Below the pieces are notes generated by a model that was given only the letters and a program-made list of their open reading frames with translations, searched no databases and had not been told where the DNA came from. This document shows positions 61,431 through 62,607 of a DNA stretch of 62,607 nucleotides, one piece after another. Both the position numbers and the translations under genes were made by a program. Source of the DNA: Ruminococcus sp. (GTDB lineage: Bacteria > Bacillota > Clostridia > Oscillospirales > Ruminococcaceae). Numbering within the stretch: the first letter of the stretch is position 1; each line of letters opens with the position of its first letter. The stretch spans positions 1 through 62,607 of the forward strand of contig JAFXDK010000034.1 in assembly GCA_017521805.1 (NCBI GenBank). Reading direction: 5' to 3'.

Positions 61431-62607
61431 TGAAATTGAATGAAAAAGAATTTAATCTTATTGATGAGCCTTGGATAAGAGTAATGGACGGAAGCTGTAA
61501 AGTTGTAGAAGTTTCGCTTCTGGACGCTATTGTCAATGCTCAGAAATATAAGAGACTAAGCGGCGAATTGCCTACACAGGATGTTGCTGTAATGCGTTTA
61601 ATTCTTGCTGTTCTTCATACAGTTGTATCAAGGTATGATTGCAATGGGGAATATGAGGTGTTAGAAAATAAGAAAAAAGAAGCATTGAAACGTTGGAAAG
61701 GCTTATGGGAGCAGGGATATTTCCCTGAAAATGCTGTAAGAGAGTATCTGGAACAATGGCACGAGAGATTCTGGCTGTTTCATTCTGATAGACCATTTTA
61801 TCAGATTTCACAAACTGCAATGGATAGTATAATTACAAATCAAAAAAGAATTCTTTTATCTAAATTTAATGGTGAAATTTCAGAGAGTGCGAATAAAATT
61901 AATTTTTTCTCTATTGCTTCGGGTAAAGAAAAGGAAAGTTTAAATTATTCTGAAGCAACAAGATGGCTAATTTCAATGAATTCATTTGATGATACATTCA
62001 TAAAACCACAAGGAAAAGATTTAGAATCAGCAAGCGTTGGTTGGGTAGGTTCTCTTGGAGTAACTTATTTATTAGGAAACAATTTGTTTGAAACATTAAT
62101 GCTTAATCTTGTTCTTATTAATAAGGATGATGTTGAATGTGAGCAGAATCCTCTCTGGGAGAAAGATGAAATTTGTGAAAAAGAAAGAGTTAAAATTGGA
62201 ATGCCAAATAATTTGGCTGAACTATACACAATTCAATCACGAAGGGTACATCTATACAGAGAAAATGGTGAGATAAAATTTTTCCATAATATTGCAGGTG
62301 ATTTGTTATCTGTTGATAATGCATTTAGAGAGCCAATGACAATATGGCATATAGCTAATAAAGAGGGAACTGTAAGTAAACCAATGAAGCATAACGCTCC
62401 AACTCAGATGTGGCGTGAATTTTCAGTTTTATATCAGAAAGAAAAGAATCAGAGAGCTGGTGTTGTAGAGTGGTATAAAAACTATTTATATGGAAAAGGA
62501 TTGATAAAAAAATCAGATTTTTTAAAAACAGCAATTGTAGCTGTTGAATATGATACTTCAAGCGCCCATAAAATTATTAATTATTTTTCTGATTCTTTAT
62601 CAATGCA
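61430..62607 (+). CDS. casA: Cascade large subunit CasA/Cse1 (Cas8e), 3' end beyond the window
   Basis: Open to the end of the window: 392 codons and no stop. Pattern matches Cse1 throughout: NLIDEPWIRVMDG, RLSGELPTQDVAVMRLILAV, HERFWLFHSDRPFYQ, the K-F-N-G-E-I-S-E-S-A-N-K-I-N-F-F block near residue 145, GWVGSLGVTYLLGNN and NNLAELYTIQSRR. CasA reads the PAM and recruits Cas3, fixing this locus as type I-E. Start either ATG 61430, overlapping the cas3 stop but only 2 bases from GGAG, or TTG 61436 with better spacing. Later cas genes and the array should follow outside the window. Confidence 0.93.
   Translation, partial: MKLNEKEFNLIDEPWIRVMDGSCKVVEVSLLDAIVNAQKYKRLSGELPTQDVAVMRLILAVLHTVVSRYDCNGEYEVLENKKKEALKRWKGLWEQGYFPENAVREYLEQWHERFWLFHSDRPFYQISQTAMDSIITNQKRILLSKFNGEISESANKINFFSIASGKEKESLNYSEATRWLISMNSFDDTFIKPQGKDLESASVGWVGSLGVTYLLGNNLFETLMLNLVLINKDDVECEQNPLWEKDEICEKERVKIGMPNNLAELYTIQSRRVHLYRENGEIKFFHNIAGDLLSVDNAFREPMTIWHIANKEGTVSKPMKHNAPTQMWREFSVLYQKEKNQRAGVVEWYKNYLYGKGLIKKSDFLKTAIVAVEYDTSSAHKIINYFSDSLSM

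Noticed and set aside
57349-62607. A CRISPR array near the cas genes.
   Set aside because: No regularly spaced direct repeats of 25-40 bases were seen anywhere in the window; the array presumably lies beyond the right edge.

Overview
The window looks like a chromosomal segment of a fibre-degrading, Gram-positive gut clostridium of the Ruminococcus/Oscillospiraceae type. The evidence is two dockerin-bearing secreted proteins (a GH9 cellulase and a beta-helix protein), lipoprotein and Gram-positive envelope genes (MurT/GatD, MltG, GH25), lysine synthesis through diaminopimelate dehydrogenase, AGGAGG-type ribosome binding sites, and TTGACA-17-TATAAT promoters. Genus is inferred from gene content only; no rRNA is present.

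Layout. 1-2.8 kb: hairpin-rich repeat, then a minus-strand glgA-HAD-small gene cluster. 3-6.8 kb: pcrA and pyk. 6.8-10.4 kb (minus): DUF4349 lipoprotein and the GH9-CBM3c-dockerin cellulase. 10.5-16.1 kb (minus): a queuosine cluster (queA, small PAS protein, tgt) running into a phosphatase, an unknown gene, a Suppressor-of-fused protein and a GNAT. 16.1-20.7 kb: lysine riboswitch and asd-dapA-dapB-ddh, with a four-helix-bundle gene flanked by GTAATGCG repeats inserted between asd and dapA. 20.7-22.5 kb: ferritin-like protein, phosphoesterase, TspO. 22.6-28 kb (minus): thyX, DUF2156, DJ-1, 5-FTHF cyclo-ligase, mltG, U32 hydroxylase. 28.2-36.8 kb: a 1719-residue transglutaminase-like/DUF4011/SF1-helicase/nuclease-fold protein followed by murT, gatD and a GH25 lipoprotein. 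37-44.4 kb: flippase, EF-G-like GTPase, dockerin beta-helix protein, YunG-like protein, ACT protein and hom. 44.6-52.7 kb: DUF1294, pflA, cca, dCMP deaminase, a transposase remnant, a self-regulated GntR-ABC exporter operon, YitT and a tyrosine recombinase. 52.8-57.3 kb: repeat copy, DUF6514, relQ, ogg, AraC regulator, Cys-rich membrane protein, YdbC. 57.8 kb to the end: start of a type I-E CRISPR-Cas operon (WYL regulator, cas3, casA running off the edge). No CRISPR array or Cas1/2 lies inside the window.

Three families of palindromic repeats punctuate the region: a mosaic of perfect 3-nt-loop hairpins (158-330 and, inverted, 52786-52900); REP/BIME-like elements with GTAG at the hairpin foot (36848, 42470, 44444); and GTAATGCG direct/inverted repeats around the four-helix-bundle gene. 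The most promising points for novelty are the large multi-domain helicase protein, whose nuclease core looks degenerate, the repeat-bounded four-helix cassette inside a lysine operon, and the modular hairpin elements. Functions are inferred from protein motifs read by eye; no database search was run.
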